Of a DNA stretch of 43,308 nucleotides, positions 8,555 through 17,900 are shown piece after piece (position 1 is the first letter of the stretch; every line of letters begins with the position of its first letter). The stretch is taken from assembly GCA_043736395.1 (NCBI GenBank), contig JAYTCQ010000337.1:1-43308 (forward strand), written 5' to 3'. The notes beneath the pieces are model-generated. The model was given only the letters and a program-made list of their open reading frames with translations. It made no database searches and had not been told where the DNA came from. The position numbers and the translations under genes are program-made. This stretch comes from JAFDVL01 sp043736395. GTDB lineage: Bacteria > Acidobacteriota > Blastocatellia > RBC074.

Positions 8555-8921
8555 AAGATATTTTAGAAGTCTTTGCATTGGTCTAAAGCCAAAATGGAAT
8601 TATTAAGAGATTCACTGAAATACTCAGTTTGTCAAACGACGACTTAATCGTGACCCCTCTCTCAACGATTCGATATTTCGCGTTCAGTGCTCCCCTCACG
8701 TGCTATCGGCTCAACTTTGGATACCAATTCTTCACACTCTCCAAAGCCCATTGCGGCGTCTTATCCGTATTTCAAAGATTGCAACTATTCGGATTGGGAC
8801 TGTCAATCGAAACGGCTGACGAGGCGAAATTGAAGGTGTGGTCTCTGGCTTCGGCGCAGACAGAATTTTCTCCGGTTTTGGGCGGATGGCAATTGATGCA
8901 TTGGCTGCAAATACTTCGGAT
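8555..8921. other. Intergenic stretch without a recognisable gene
   Basis: This 367-bp gap lies between the 3' ends of the nuclease-NACHT gene and the convergent Uma2 gene. Short open frames exist on both strands, including one of 127 codons beginning at 8629 (+), but their translations look like random composition, match no family I know and run into the Uma2 coding region. No strong hairpin or tRNA was seen. The base composition shifts here from AT-rich back to the genome norm. Confidence 0.5.
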
Positions 8922-9590
8922 TCAAATTCTTCCTGCATTCTCGCGCACCCAATCACGCAAGGCGCGTGAAGCCTTGCGTTCATCTTCATTTAAGCCTAAA
9001 GCGAGAAATTGATTGAGCGCATCTGCGGTTAGAAAAGAAAATGCACGGCTGTTATTTGCTTCGGTAAAAGTATTATTGGTAAGCGTCCAGATTTCTACGC
9101 GGCGGTTAAATATGCGCCAGATTTCGGGAACTCCTAACACGGCATAAATCGCAAACCGATCCAACGAAGAACTGGTCAGATCACTTTCAATCACAAGGTC
9201 GGGCGGCGGATCAGATTGTAAATCTAAATCCGTTCTCCCCCTCACTGCGGCTGCGTTTTGGATGTAAAAACTGTCATCTGGCTCGGCGCCCTTTTCTTTC
9301 TTTTTCAGTTTGAGCGTTGAAGAACCAAATGATCTGATGTCTAGATCAAGTTCATAACAAAGAATGACTATCAAATTAGATAGTATTCTGGCGGGTATTT
9401 CGTGGGCTGGTAACGGGGACATTATTTCCATCCTTCCTTTATCATAAAAAACACGCACCGAATTTGAAGAACCAAGTTCAGCAAGCAATTCTTCATACTC
9501 TTCCCAACTGACACCGTCTTCACGATACCTCGCACCGGATCGCAAATGCGGAACAACTTCAATCAAGTTATTAGCGATGGTGACTGACAT
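8922..9590 (-). CDS. Uma2 family (DUF820) PD-(D/E)XK nuclease-fold protein
   Basis: The 222-residue protein shows the landmarks of the Uma2 family, a restriction-endonuclease-fold group abundant in cyanobacteria and Acidobacteriota: the EPDDSFYI segment, PPPDLVIESDL carrying the Asp and Glu of the core, and YAVLGVPEIWR near the last helix. The Lys usually found before the Tyr helix (K-x-x-x-Y) is Arg here. AAGGAG precedes the ATG at 9590 by 9 bases. Its cellular role is not established; members are often solitary and multi-copy. It is convergent with the nuclease-NACHT gene and is the second nuclease-fold gene in succession, but on the other strand and with different base composition, so a functional link is doubtful. 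Confidence 0.8.
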   Translation of the reverse strand: MSVTIANNLIEVVPHLRSGARYREDGVSWEEYEELLAELGSSNSVRVFYDKGRMEIMSPLPAHEIPARILSNLIVILCYELDLDIRSFGSSTLKLKKKEKGAEPDDSFYIQNAAAVRGRTDLDLQSDPPPDLVIESDLTSSSLDRFAIYAVLGVPEIWRIFNRRVEIWTLTNNTFTEANNSRAFSFLTADALNQFLALGLNEDERKASRALRDWVRENAGRI

Positions 9591-9649
9591 AAATACACAC
9601 TCCTTGTCTGCCTGCTATTGTCGCACACAAAATTACGATTGATAAATTT

Positions 9650-10543
9650 TTACCGCATCCCCAACGACACAAATCTCAAGGCTTCCGGCAATCCTGTCCG
9701 CCAATATTCCCACGTGTGTCCGCCGTCTCTCACGCGGTATTCATGCGGAATGTTCAGGTCGCGCATGAGATTATGCAAGATACTGTTTCCAGCGTAGAGT
9801 CCATTGTCGTCGTCTCCACAATCCAGATAAAAGCGCACGGATTTTTTCTTGTCTTCCGGCAAATTTTTCATCAAAAATAAAATGCTGTTCTGATTCCAAA
9901 AATCAGTAATTCTTCTGTCGCCTTCTTTGATTTCGCCGAGGGCAGTTTTGTAGCGGCGCTGAAATTCCGGCAAGGGCATTTGATTGATTTGTTCATCGGT
10001 GCGAACCGCCGCGCTCATCGCATAACACGTATTGAAAAGCTCAGGATGATGCAGCGAATACAACAAACTGCCGAAGCCTCCCATTGATAATCCGGCAATG
10101 GAGCGAAATCTTTTTTCCGCTCGGATGCGATAGGATTTCTCGACGTGCGGAATCAGTTCTTTAAAGAAATAATCTTCGTACTGATATTCGCCGCGAATAT
10201 GATTCAAATAAAATGTCTGTTCCGCATCCGGCATAACGATAATCATTGGTTCGGATTTACCTTCGCTCACCGCTGTATCTGTGATGAGTTGCATTCCGCC
10301 CAACTGAATCCAATCGGCATGATTACCGCCTCCGCCGTGCAATAAATACAGGACTGGATAACGCCGATTCGAGCTGTCATAGCCGCTCGGCAAATACACT
10401 GAGAACTTCATTTCCTTTTTGAGGATTTGGCTTTTTAGTGAGAGGTCGTCGAAGACTTTGCTGTCTTGCGCGAAAAGATTTGGCGTTAGAAAAAAACACA
10501 CGAGTGCGAAGAATAGTATTGGTTTTATTGATGATTTATTCAT
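9650..10543 (-). CDS. Exported alpha/beta-hydrolase esterase (putative esterase family)
   Basis: The 297-residue product has a cleavable signal peptide (hydrophobic 9-24, then FAQ) and the fold of the esterase D/feruloyl-esterase family. The VLYLLHGGGG oxyanion loop lies at 64-73, the nucleophile is Ser153 in GLSMGG, the acid is likely Asp244 or Asp245 in LDCGDDD, and the base is His276 in DGGHTWEYW. Expected substrates are short acyl or carbohydrate esters (acetyl-xylan, ferulate, tributyrin-like); the sequence does not decide between them. Its start overlaps the stop of the upstream PIN-domain gene by ATGA (10540-10543), so it is the third cistron of an antitoxin-toxin-esterase transcript, an unexpected partner. 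Confidence 0.88.
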   Translation of the reverse strand: MNKSSIKPILFFALVCFFLTPNLFAQDSKVFDDLSLKSQILKKEMKFSVYLPSGYDSSNRRYPVLYLLHGGGGNHADWIQLGGMQLITDTAVSEGKSEPMIIVMPDAEQTFYLNHIRGEYQYEDYFFKELIPHVEKSYRIRAEKRFRSIAGLSMGGFGSLLYSLHHPELFNTCYAMSAAVRTDEQINQMPLPEFQRRYKTALGEIKEGDRRITDFWNQNSILFLMKNLPEDKKKSVRFYLDCGDDDNGLYAGNSILHNLMRDLNIPHEYRVRDGGHTWEYWRTGLPEALRFVSLGMR

Positions 10544-10950
10544 ACAAGTTGGGCTAAAAATTCGGCAGGTTCAAAAACGGGAATTGATAAATTCTGAAAT
10601 CCTGATTTATCTCTGGTAATAATTGCTTCAAGATTTTTTATAGAAGCGCAGGCGATTTGCAAATTATCTTCAAAATCAGTACCTGATAAAATTTCAGCTT
10701 GCTCCAAAGCTTGACGATTTACTTCACAGATTTCAAAAGCATTGAGGCAAGTCCGAATAGCCTGACGAGCAATGTCTATTCCTGCCACACGCTTCGCGAT
10801 ATAAAAAATATCTGTAAAAGTTGACGCAGTCAGGTAAGCCATAATCCGTCCGTCATCATTGGCTTGCCATACTGCTGCTGCGTCATTAAGCCAGGGCTGG
10901 CGTTTAAGCAAAACATCCAACACGACATTCGTATCAAGCAAGACTCGCAT
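10540..10950 (-). CDS. PIN-domain ribonuclease, VapC-like toxin
   Basis: At 136 residues the protein has the size and motifs of a VapC-type PIN nuclease: Asp6 in the opening VLLDTNVVLD, acidic residues in TDFEDNLQ (Asp92, Glu94, Asp95) and Asp114 in AIITRDKSGF. These make the metal-binding acidic pocket that cleaves RNA. Its start overlaps the stop of the upstream small gene by one base (TAATG at 10948-10952), as expected for an antitoxin-toxin pair, and its stop overlaps the esterase start by four bases. The target RNA is unknown. Function as an addiction module is inferred from family and arrangement. Confidence 0.85.
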   Translation of the reverse strand: MRVLLDTNVVLDVLLKRQPWLNDAAAVWQANDDGRIMAYLTASTFTDIFYIAKRVAGIDIARQAIRTCLNAFEICEVNRQALEQAEILSGTDFEDNLQIACASIKNLEAIITRDKSGFQNLSIPVFEPAEFLAQLV

Positions 10951-11189
10951 TAGCCGTATTTCTCCACTCGATGATCTTCAAGCCACTGTTTGACTTCTTC
11001 ATCTGATGGCGGCTGTGAAGTCGTTTCCAATAATCCTAGTGCTTGTTGTAACGTCTGCTTCTGATGAGGACGAGTCTCAGGCTCCAGCGTTTTTAATACA
11101 TCTTGTACGAATGTAAAACGACGCACATCTGACCATCGGCTCACGACTTCAAGCACTTGTTGATAACTTTGTGATTCAGTTTGATTCAT
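10950..11189 (-). CDS. Putative antitoxin of the PIN toxin
   Basis: I start this gene at ATG 11189, giving 79 residues, because GGGAGG lies 10 bases upstream; the longer frame opens with TTG at 11228 and has no such site. The product is small, charged and largely helical, ending in DEEVKQWLEDHRVEKYG, an acidic-then-basic tail of the kind many antitoxins use to fill the toxin's active site. No helix-turn-helix or AbrB-like motif is recognisable, so the DNA-binding class is unknown. The 1-bp overlap with the toxin gene supports the pairing. Autoregulation by the complex is likely by analogy, but no operator was identified. Confidence 0.65.
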   Translation of the reverse strand: MNQTESQSYQQVLEVVSRWSDVRRFTFVQDVLKTLEPETRPHQKQTLQQALGLLETTSQPPSDEEVKQWLEDHRVEKYG

Positions 11190-11267
11190 CTTCGGTTTAC
11201 CTCCCACGGTGCATGATAATCCAGCCAAAATTATTTGTCATACGCTTTCTATTTGACCAGTGCGCAA

Positions 11268-11381
11268 TGCAGAAGCCCGCACCCGAGTCGAGGGCGCCAG
11301 TACTCATCTCAAACTTCCGCAGTGACTAATTAACGCACTTCCAATCTGAAGGCGCCCTCGACTCGCGTGCGGGCTTCTGCA
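11268..11381. repeat. Long inverted repeat, 31-bp arms
   Basis: Arms 11268-11298 (beginning TGCAGAAGCCCGCAC) and 11351-11381 are complementary at 30 of 31 positions around a 52-nt spacer with no obvious substructure. The right arm ends 3 bp from the stop of the amidohydrolase gene (11384), and the left arm is 40 bp from the TTG-extended antitoxin frame. The GC-rich arms differ from the flanking composition. Repeats with an AGAAGCCCGC core are, from memory, dispersed in related genomes, so a REP-like or miniature element is likely. It can also act as a terminator for the minus-strand amidohydrolase gene. Confidence 0.85.
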
Positions 11382-11383
11382 TC

Positions 11384-12295
11384 CTAAAATCCGAACAATT
11401 TCGCTGCATTCAATCCAAAAATTTTCGCTTGCTCTTCCGGCTTCAGATGCGCTAAAAATTTTCGCATTGTCTCACGTGCGTTTCGATACGATTCTGGTGT
11501 CGCGTTGGGGCCAAAGCCTCCGCCGTAAATCATCCGATCTGCGCCGTACGCATCTGTCAGTTGCTTCACGACAGGCGTGATTTGGCGGTACGGATATTCT
11601 GCTGCAGAAGGTAACGCCGCAATTTTGATGATCGTATTCGGAAAGCGCGACCAGTTCACAATCACTTTATGTTCTTCTGCGGTAGCCTGAAACGGTCGTC
11701 CTAAATGGTCAATGATGACTTTCGTTTTCGAGAATTCTTTGATGAACGGCTCAATCGGCGGCGCATAATGCGGTTCGATATGCAGCTGCACCGCCAAGCT
11801 TAAATCACTGGCTTTTTTCCAGAACGCACGCATCTCCGGTTTGCCAAATGGTGGCAGACGTTCCGGCGCGTAGGCGTGCAGGCGAACCGCTACGATGTCG
11901 CCGCGTTTGGCTAAGGCTGGCAGTTGCGCCATAGATTTTGGTTGATCGGCAAATACGAGGCAAACGCCCTTCAGACGACCTTTCCCGACGTTCAGGCAAT
12001 GCTCTAAATAACGATGATCGTCCTGGTATGGTTCGGGGTGAACGACGATGGAATGCTTGATGCCAGCGCCGTCCATGCATTCAAGCAACCGCTCAGGCGT
12101 TGCGGCAGGAGCCGGACGATACGGCGCATTTGCGTGATATGGAAATCGTTCATCCTTGATGCCGGCAAAGCAATGCAGATGCGAATCTACAACGATATTT
12201 TCTGCGGCGGGAGCTTCAGCAAAATTTAAACTTGAAGCGACAGACGCCAGCGCGGCAGTTTGTAAAAATTGGCGACGGGTTGAATGATGGTGCAT
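11384..12295 (-). CDS. Exported amidohydrolase, TIM-barrel (COG3618-like)
   Basis: The start is set at ATG 12295 (303 residues): GGGAG lies 8 bases upstream and the N-terminus then reads as a twin-arginine-like signal (STRRQFLQTAALA). The 32 extra codons upstream have no signal or site. The fold is that of metal-dependent amidohydrolases/lactonases: VDSHLHCF with His39 and His41, KVIIDHLGRP with a conserved Asp-His, and a C-terminal HEEQAKIFGLNAAKLFG-like helix that reads KPEEQAKIFGLNAAKLF here. The usual G-S-D strand that provides a metal-binding Asp is replaced by MIYGGGFGPN, so metal binding may be altered. The substrate is unknown; relatives hydrolyse lactones and aromatic acids. Confidence 0.82.
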   Translation of the reverse strand: MHHHSTRRQFLQTAALASVASSLNFAEAPAAENIVVDSHLHCFAGIKDERFPYHANAPYRPAPAATPERLLECMDGAGIKHSIVVHPEPYQDDHRYLEHCLNVGKGRLKGVCLVFADQPKSMAQLPALAKRGDIVAVRLHAYAPERLPPFGKPEMRAFWKKASDLSLAVQLHIEPHYAPPIEPFIKEFSKTKVIIDHLGRPFQATAEEHKVIVNWSRFPNTIIKIAALPSAAEYPYRQITPVVKQLTDAYGADRMIYGGGFGPNATPESYRNARETMRKFLAHLKPEEQAKIFGLNAAKLFGF

Positions 12296-12443
12296 TAATG
12301 ATACTCCCAGCTGTGATTTCACAACTGTTTTTCGTTTTTGGTTCTGCGTTTGTTTTGGTAATTCCTGAACTGGGATTATTATCACACACAAAATCTGAAT
12401 TGATTAGTTGCAAACCGGATCATTTTTTCTGCGAGCGAATTTT

Positions 12444-14831
12444 ATGATGAAATTTTTATTTTTTCTGAAAAGTACACCTTTCAAGTGTGTGATGTTTTTG
12501 CTCATTCTGTTTCTCTTCCCTGAATGTTCACCCGCTCAAAATTCATCCTCTGAGCTACGCACACAAGCACAAAATTCGCTCGCGCAGATCAATGGTACGA
12601 TCAAAATTCGTGGGCTGAATAAACCCGTCAACGTGTTACGCGATCAATGGGGCGTAGCGCATATTTACGCCGAGACGCAAGACGATTTATTTTTTGGGCA
12701 AGGTTTCGTAGCCGCACAGGACAGGCTCTGGCAATTGGATTTGTGGCGCAGAACAGGCGAAGGAAAACTCGCGGAAATTCTTGGCGCGAATTACATCGAA
12801 CGCGATAAATTTGCGCGGCTGCTGCGTTATCGCGGCGACATGAGAAAAGAATATGAAAGCTATGCGCCTGACGCCAAACAAATCATCACAGCCTTTGTTC
12901 ACGGTGTGAACGCGTACATTGAAGCCAATCGCAATCACTTGCCGATTGAATTTCAAATCACAGGTATCAAGCCTGATTTGTGGACGCCCGAAGTTTGTCT
13001 GACGCGGATGGCGGGTTATGTGATGACACGTAATATCTCCACAGAAGTCTTACGCGCGCAACTCGTGAAATCCGTTGGCAAAGACCTGGTCGAAGAATTA
13101 ATTGAAACGGATCCGCCTGCAAAATTAACAATCCCTGATGGCTTAAATCTTGACGACATCAGCGAAAAAATTTTGGCAGCGGCGACGCAGGCAAGCGCGA
13201 ATATTTCATTCAAGCAAAATGAAGGCAGCAACAATTGGGTGATGGATGGGACGATAACCGCTACGGGCAAGCCGTTACTCGCGAATGATCCGCATCGTCC
13301 GATTATGTTGCCGAGCTTGCGCTATCTCGTGCATCTGGTCGGCCCCGGTTGGAATGTCATCGGCGCGGGCGAACCCGCTTTGCCCGGCGTCGCGGCAGGG
13401 CACAACGAACGCGTCGGATTCGGCTTTACGATTGTCGGCACTGACCAGCAGGATTTATACGTCGAAGAAACAAATCCAGCGAACGCGAACGAATATAAAT
13501 CAAAAGGCAAATGGCTGCGCATGCGCGTCGAACGCGAAACGATCAAGGTCAAAGGTCAAGCCGCCGTCACAGTTGATTTGAAATTCACACAACACGGCCC
13601 CGTGATTTATGAAGATAAGGAAAAGCATCGCGCCTACGCTTTGCGCTGGGTCGGACAAGAGCCTGGCACGGCGGGGTATTTGGGTTCCCTTTCGATGAAT
13701 CGTGCGCAAAATTGGAAGCAATTTTACGATGCGCTGAAGCGTTGGAAAGTGCCTTCGGAAAATTTGATTTACGCCGATGTGGACGGCAACATCGGATGGT
13801 TAGCCGCAGGCATGACGCCGATTCGCAAAGGCTGGAACGGATTATTGCCCGTGCCGGGCGCGAGCGGAGAATATGAATGGCAGGGCTTTCGTCCGCTGTC
13901 GCAATTGCCGCAAGCCTACAACCCCGCGAAGCATTATGTAGCGACTGCGAATCACAACATCATGCCGAAAGATTATAAATATGAACTGGGTTATGAATGG
14001 GCTTCGCTGTTTCGTTTCAAGCGCATTGACGAAGTGATTACAGGCGCCAACAAAAAATTCACCATCGAAGATTTTCAAAAATTGCAGCACGACGAAACTT
14101 CATTGCCTGCACGTGCTCTCACGAAAATTTTAGCCGAAGCCAACAACGTGCCGGGTGATTTGCAGCCGTTCATTTCCTTGTTAACAAATTGGAATTGCGT
14201 GCTCGACAAAGATTCCGCGGCGGCAGCGCTCTATGAAATCTGGTCTCCGAAATTAACCGCCGCTGTTTTCAAACCAAGCGTACCGGAAAAAAATTGGTCA
14301 CAATTTGCTACGCGAATTTCTTTGGAGAAAACCATCGAAGCATTGCAATACGCTTCTCCACGCTGGTTTGGCGACAGCTCGCGGGCGGTGCGCGACAAGA
14401 TTTTATTGACTACGCTTGACGAAGCCATCAACGAAGCCAAACAAAAATTAGGCAATGATTATACGCAATGGCGCTGGGGACAATTGCATTCGACACCGTT
14501 CACGCACGCGCTTTCGCAGGACGCCGTGTCAAAAGCTTTATTCGATTTACCTGCGCCGGAACGCGGTGGAGACGCGAACACGCCGAACGCCACAGGCGGT
14601 CAAAATTTCAAACAAACAGCTGGTGCATCATTTCGAGAAATCCTGGATGTGAGCAATTGGGATAATTCCGTCGGGACAAATACTCCCGGACAATCAGGGC
14701 AAGTTGGCAGTCCTCACTACGATGATTTATTGCCGCTGTGGGCGCAGGGAAAATATTTTCCGTTGCTTTACTCACGCGCCAAAATCGAAGCAGAAGCAAA
14801 AAATAAATTAGTATTAGAGCCAATCAAATAA
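12444..14831 (+). CDS. Penicillin acylase-family N-terminal nucleophile amidase
   Basis: The start is ATG 12444 (795 residues), which places a hydrophobic signal (residues 13-26, ending CSPAQ) at the N-terminus. Proteins of this family are exported precursors that cut themselves before a catalytic Ser, leaving alpha and beta chains. Here the junction is EGSNNWVMDG, with Ser262 as the nucleophile. Other landmarks are LRDQWGVAHIYAETQDDLFFGQG in the alpha chain and YADVDGNIGWLAAG, TANHNIMP and TGGQNFKQTAGASFREILD-type segments in the beta chain. Substrates in the family range from beta-lactams to acyl-homoserine lactones and lipopeptides, so quorum-signal hydrolysis is possible but not shown. 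A second, distant member lies at 41458-43308. Confidence 0.92.
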   Translation: MMKFLFFLKSTPFKCVMFLLILFLFPECSPAQNSSSELRTQAQNSLAQINGTIKIRGLNKPVNVLRDQWGVAHIYAETQDDLFFGQGFVAAQDRLWQLDLWRRTGEGKLAEILGANYIERDKFARLLRYRGDMRKEYESYAPDAKQIITAFVHGVNAYIEANRNHLPIEFQITGIKPDLWTPEVCLTRMAGYVMTRNISTEVLRAQLVKSVGKDLVEELIETDPPAKLTIPDGLNLDDISEKILAAATQASANISFKQNEGSNNWVMDGTITATGKPLLANDPHRPIMLPSLRYLVHLVGPGWNVIGAGEPALPGVAAGHNERVGFGFTIVGTDQQDLYVEETNPANANEYKSKGKWLRMRVERETIKVKGQAAVTVDLKFTQHGPVIYEDKEKHRAYALRWVGQEPGTAGYLGSLSMNRAQNWKQFYDALKRWKVPSENLIYADVDGNIGWLAAGMTPIRKGWNGLLPVPGASGEYEWQGFRPLSQLPQAYNPAKHYVATANHNIMPKDYKYELGYEWASLFRFKRIDEVITGANKKFTIEDFQKLQHDETSLPARALTKILAEANNVPGDLQPFISLLTNWNCVLDKDSAAAALYEIWSPKLTAAVFKPSVPEKNWSQFATRISLEKTIEALQYASPRWFGDSSRAVRDKILLTTLDEAINEAKQKLGNDYTQWRWGQLHSTPFTHALSQDAVSKALFDLPAPERGGDANTPNATGGQNFKQTAGASFREILDVSNWDNSVGTNTPGQSGQVGSPHYDDLLPLWAQGKYFPLLYSRAKIEAEAKNKLVLEPIK

Positions 14832-14853
14832 GACTCACTTGTGACTTGCAATT

Positions 14854-14875
14854 GTTCCTTGAAATTACAAGGAAC
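14854..14875 (+). terminator. Hairpin after the penicillin acylase gene
   Basis: GTTCCTTG (14854-14861) and CAAGGAAC (14868-14875) form a perfect 8-bp stem with a 6-nt loop, 22 bp after the acylase stop. Flanking bases (TTGCAA, TTGTAA) add weak pairing. There is no T-run directly after, so this is a possible rather than a definite terminator. Confidence 0.4.
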
Positions 14876-14965
14876 TGGTTGTAATCTCGCACTCGTAAAT
14901 AACCACAAAATTTCGTAAACACCTCCCCCAAGGCTAAGTTTTCACTATACATTCGTGCCACACCA

Positions 14966-17900
14966 ATGAACTCTAAACGCTGGCAAGAAATTGAACGGCA
15001 TTACTTTGCTGCGATGGAGCGCGACGCATCTGAGCGTACGGCGTATCTGGACGAAGTCTGCGCGAATGATTTGGAATTACGCAGTGCGGTCGTGGCTCTG
15101 ATTGCGGCGGATAAAAATGCGGGGAGCTTCCTCGCGGTTCCGGCGTTTCAGGTTGCGGTAAAGGAACACTCGACAGAGCTTGCCGCTGAACCTTCTCTGT
15201 TAATTCCAGAACAATCCATTGGTCACTATCGTGTAATTTCTCTTCTCGGCATCGGTGGCATGGGCGAAGTCTGGTTGGCAGAAGATGTCGCACTTGGACG
15301 CCGTGTAGCTCTTAAATTACTGCCCTTACAATTTACCGCGTACGCAGATCGCGTCCATCGCTTTCAGCAAGAAGCTCGTGCCGCATCGGCTCTCAACCAT
15401 CCGAACATTCTCACAATTTATGAAATTGGTAAGAGCGGTGAATTGCATTTCATCGCCACAGAATTTATCGAAGGCGTAACTTTGCGGCAAAAATTATCTG
15501 CCGGAAAATTGCCGGTTTCTGAAGCATTACGTATTGCGCTCCAATCGGCGTACGCTCTGGATGCCGCGCACAAAAATGGAATCGTGCATCGAGACATCAA
15601 GCCCGAAAACATTATGCTTCGCCCGGATGGACTGGTGAAAATTCTGGACTTTGGTTTAGCGCGAATTGCGGAATCACATGAATCCGCACAGGCACAAACT
15701 CCCACGCAACAATTCACAACTGAAGCCGGAACAGTGATGGGAACTCCGCGTTACATGTCGCCGGAACAGGCGCGTGGGATCAAGGTAGATGTGCGCACAG
15801 ACATTTTCAGTTTAGGCGTCGTGCTTTATGAAATGCTGACCGGACAAGCACCGTTTGCCGGGGCAACAACCGCAGAAGTTTTTGCTGCTTTATTGGAAAA
15901 ATCTCCGCAGCCACTCTCAGCATTTTTGCAAAAAAACCAAAATGAATTGGAAGTAATTGTCCTTAAATCGTTGGTCAAAGATCGTGCCTTGCGGTATCAA
16001 ACGATTCAGGAATTTTCCTCTGAATTAGAAAATTTCAAGCAGCACCTTCAATTCAAATCGAATGAAAATCCGACGCGACAATTCATGCATCCATCAGAAC
16101 CAACACTTGTGCTGGATTCTGCTCAGTCTACGAATTCACGTCAGGTAACAGCCGTCACAGCTCCGCAAAAATTTATCAGTACAAAATTGCGTGCGCTTCG
16201 CCATCGCCCGGTTTTCAAAATCGCATCTATCAGCACGCTTTTACTGGCTTTGGGCGCGGGTGCTTACCAATTTAATGGTGGATTTGGCAAATGGACGCGC
16301 CGCTTTGCCGGAGCACCAACGACGGCGCCGTTTGCCACTTATCCGGGCGTCAAAGATTTCGCTACGTTTTCGCCGGATGGTAATCAGATTGCTTTTGTCT
16401 GGGATGGCGGACAAGGTGGGCCGCGCGATGTTTACCTCAAGCTGATTGGCGAAGACACGCCGTTCCGGTTGACGAATACGCCCGAAGACGAAAGCCGCCT
16501 GGATTGGTCGCCTGATGGCAAATACATCGCGGCGGTGCGTGCCAACGGAGCCGCCGGCGTGATTATCCCTGCGTTGCCGGGCGGCGCGGAACGCAAGCTG
16601 CGCGCGATTGGAGCAGGGTTGTCATGGACGGCAGACAGCAAAATGTTAGCGGTTCCGGCTCCGCGTCCGATTGATGGCGGTTCCGGCGCAATCCTGTTGT
16701 TGTCTGCCGAAACAGGCGAACAAGTCGCACAATTGACCACGCCGGGACCGAACGATTTTGACGATCAACCCGCGTGTTCGCCCGATGGAAAATACGTGGC
16801 ATTTTTGCGCAGTGTCGGCAGCCCCACCAACCGCGAAGTTTGTGTCGTTCCGATCAAGGGAGGTGAGGTCAAACAATTGACCTTCGACAAACGACAAATG
16901 TTCGGATTGACGTGGACAGCCGACAGCCGCGAAATTATTTATGCCAGCAATCGCGGCAACGGCGGCGGAATGGGGCTATGGCGAATTTCGCTGGACGGAG
17001 GGCAGCCTGAGCGCATTCCTACGACCGGGCAAAATCCGAATTATCCGGCTATTGCGCGGCATAACAATCGTTTGCTTTATGCAGAAAGATACTTCGATAC
17101 AAATGTCTACTTGTACGAAGGCGCAGGCTTCACCGCAGGTCATTCAGCACCAGACAAACTGGAGCAGGTCAAAGCGATCCTCGCATCATCGCGCGAAGAC
17201 GGCAGCCCGGCGATTTCCCCTGATGGCGAACGCATCGTGTTTGTTTCCAAACGCAGCGGCAGCGAAGAACTTTGGATTTCTCAACGTGATGGATCGAAAC
17301 CGCAACTGCTCACACACTTCGACTCGGTCGTGGGGACACCGCGCTGGTCGCCTGATGGTCGCTGGGTCGCCTTTGATTCACGCTTCGGTGGCAACGTCGA
17401 AGTATGGGTCATCAGCCCCGATGGCGGCGCACCGCGCAACGTCACGAATGCGCCCACAAATGAAGGTTCGCCAAGCTGGTCGAACGATGGGCGCTCGCTG
17501 TATTTCGCTTCTGAGCGCGGCACCACGTTTGCAACGATCTGGCGACAGGCAATAAATAACGGCGTCCCCGAAGGTCAGCCCGTTCAAATCACCACCATCG
17601 AGGGCGGTGAAGGCTATGAATCGCCCGATGGCAAATTATTTTATTTCTCGAAATGGTTCAATAAACCGGGCATCAGTGTGGTGCCTGTCGAGGGCGGCGA
17701 AGCCAAGCCAGTACCTGAACTGGCGGCGGTGGGCGATACGCGTTATTGGGGTGTGCTGAAGGAAGGAATTTATTTTGTGAGTACGGAAGATAAAGCACAC
17801 CCAGCGATTAAATTTTTCAGTTTCGCTACGCGGCAAATAACAACCCTGGCAAGCGTCGAAAAAATGCCGCAACGCGATCAGCCAGGGTTGTCATTTGCGC

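Noticed and set aside
8629..9012. 127-codon plus-strand frame after the nuclease-NACHT gene, a possible partner gene
   Set aside because: No family resemblance, no ribosome-binding site, and its last 90 bp are antisense to the well-supported Uma2 gene.
8922..9590. Uma2 gene as part of a two-gene defence system with the nuclease-NACHT gene
   Set aside because: The genes are convergent, 367 bp apart and of different base composition; nuclease fold alone is weak support.
16941..17555. 204-codon plus-strand frame within the kinase propeller region
   Set aside because: An out-of-frame shadow of the PD40 repeats; the kinase frame carries all recognisable motifs.
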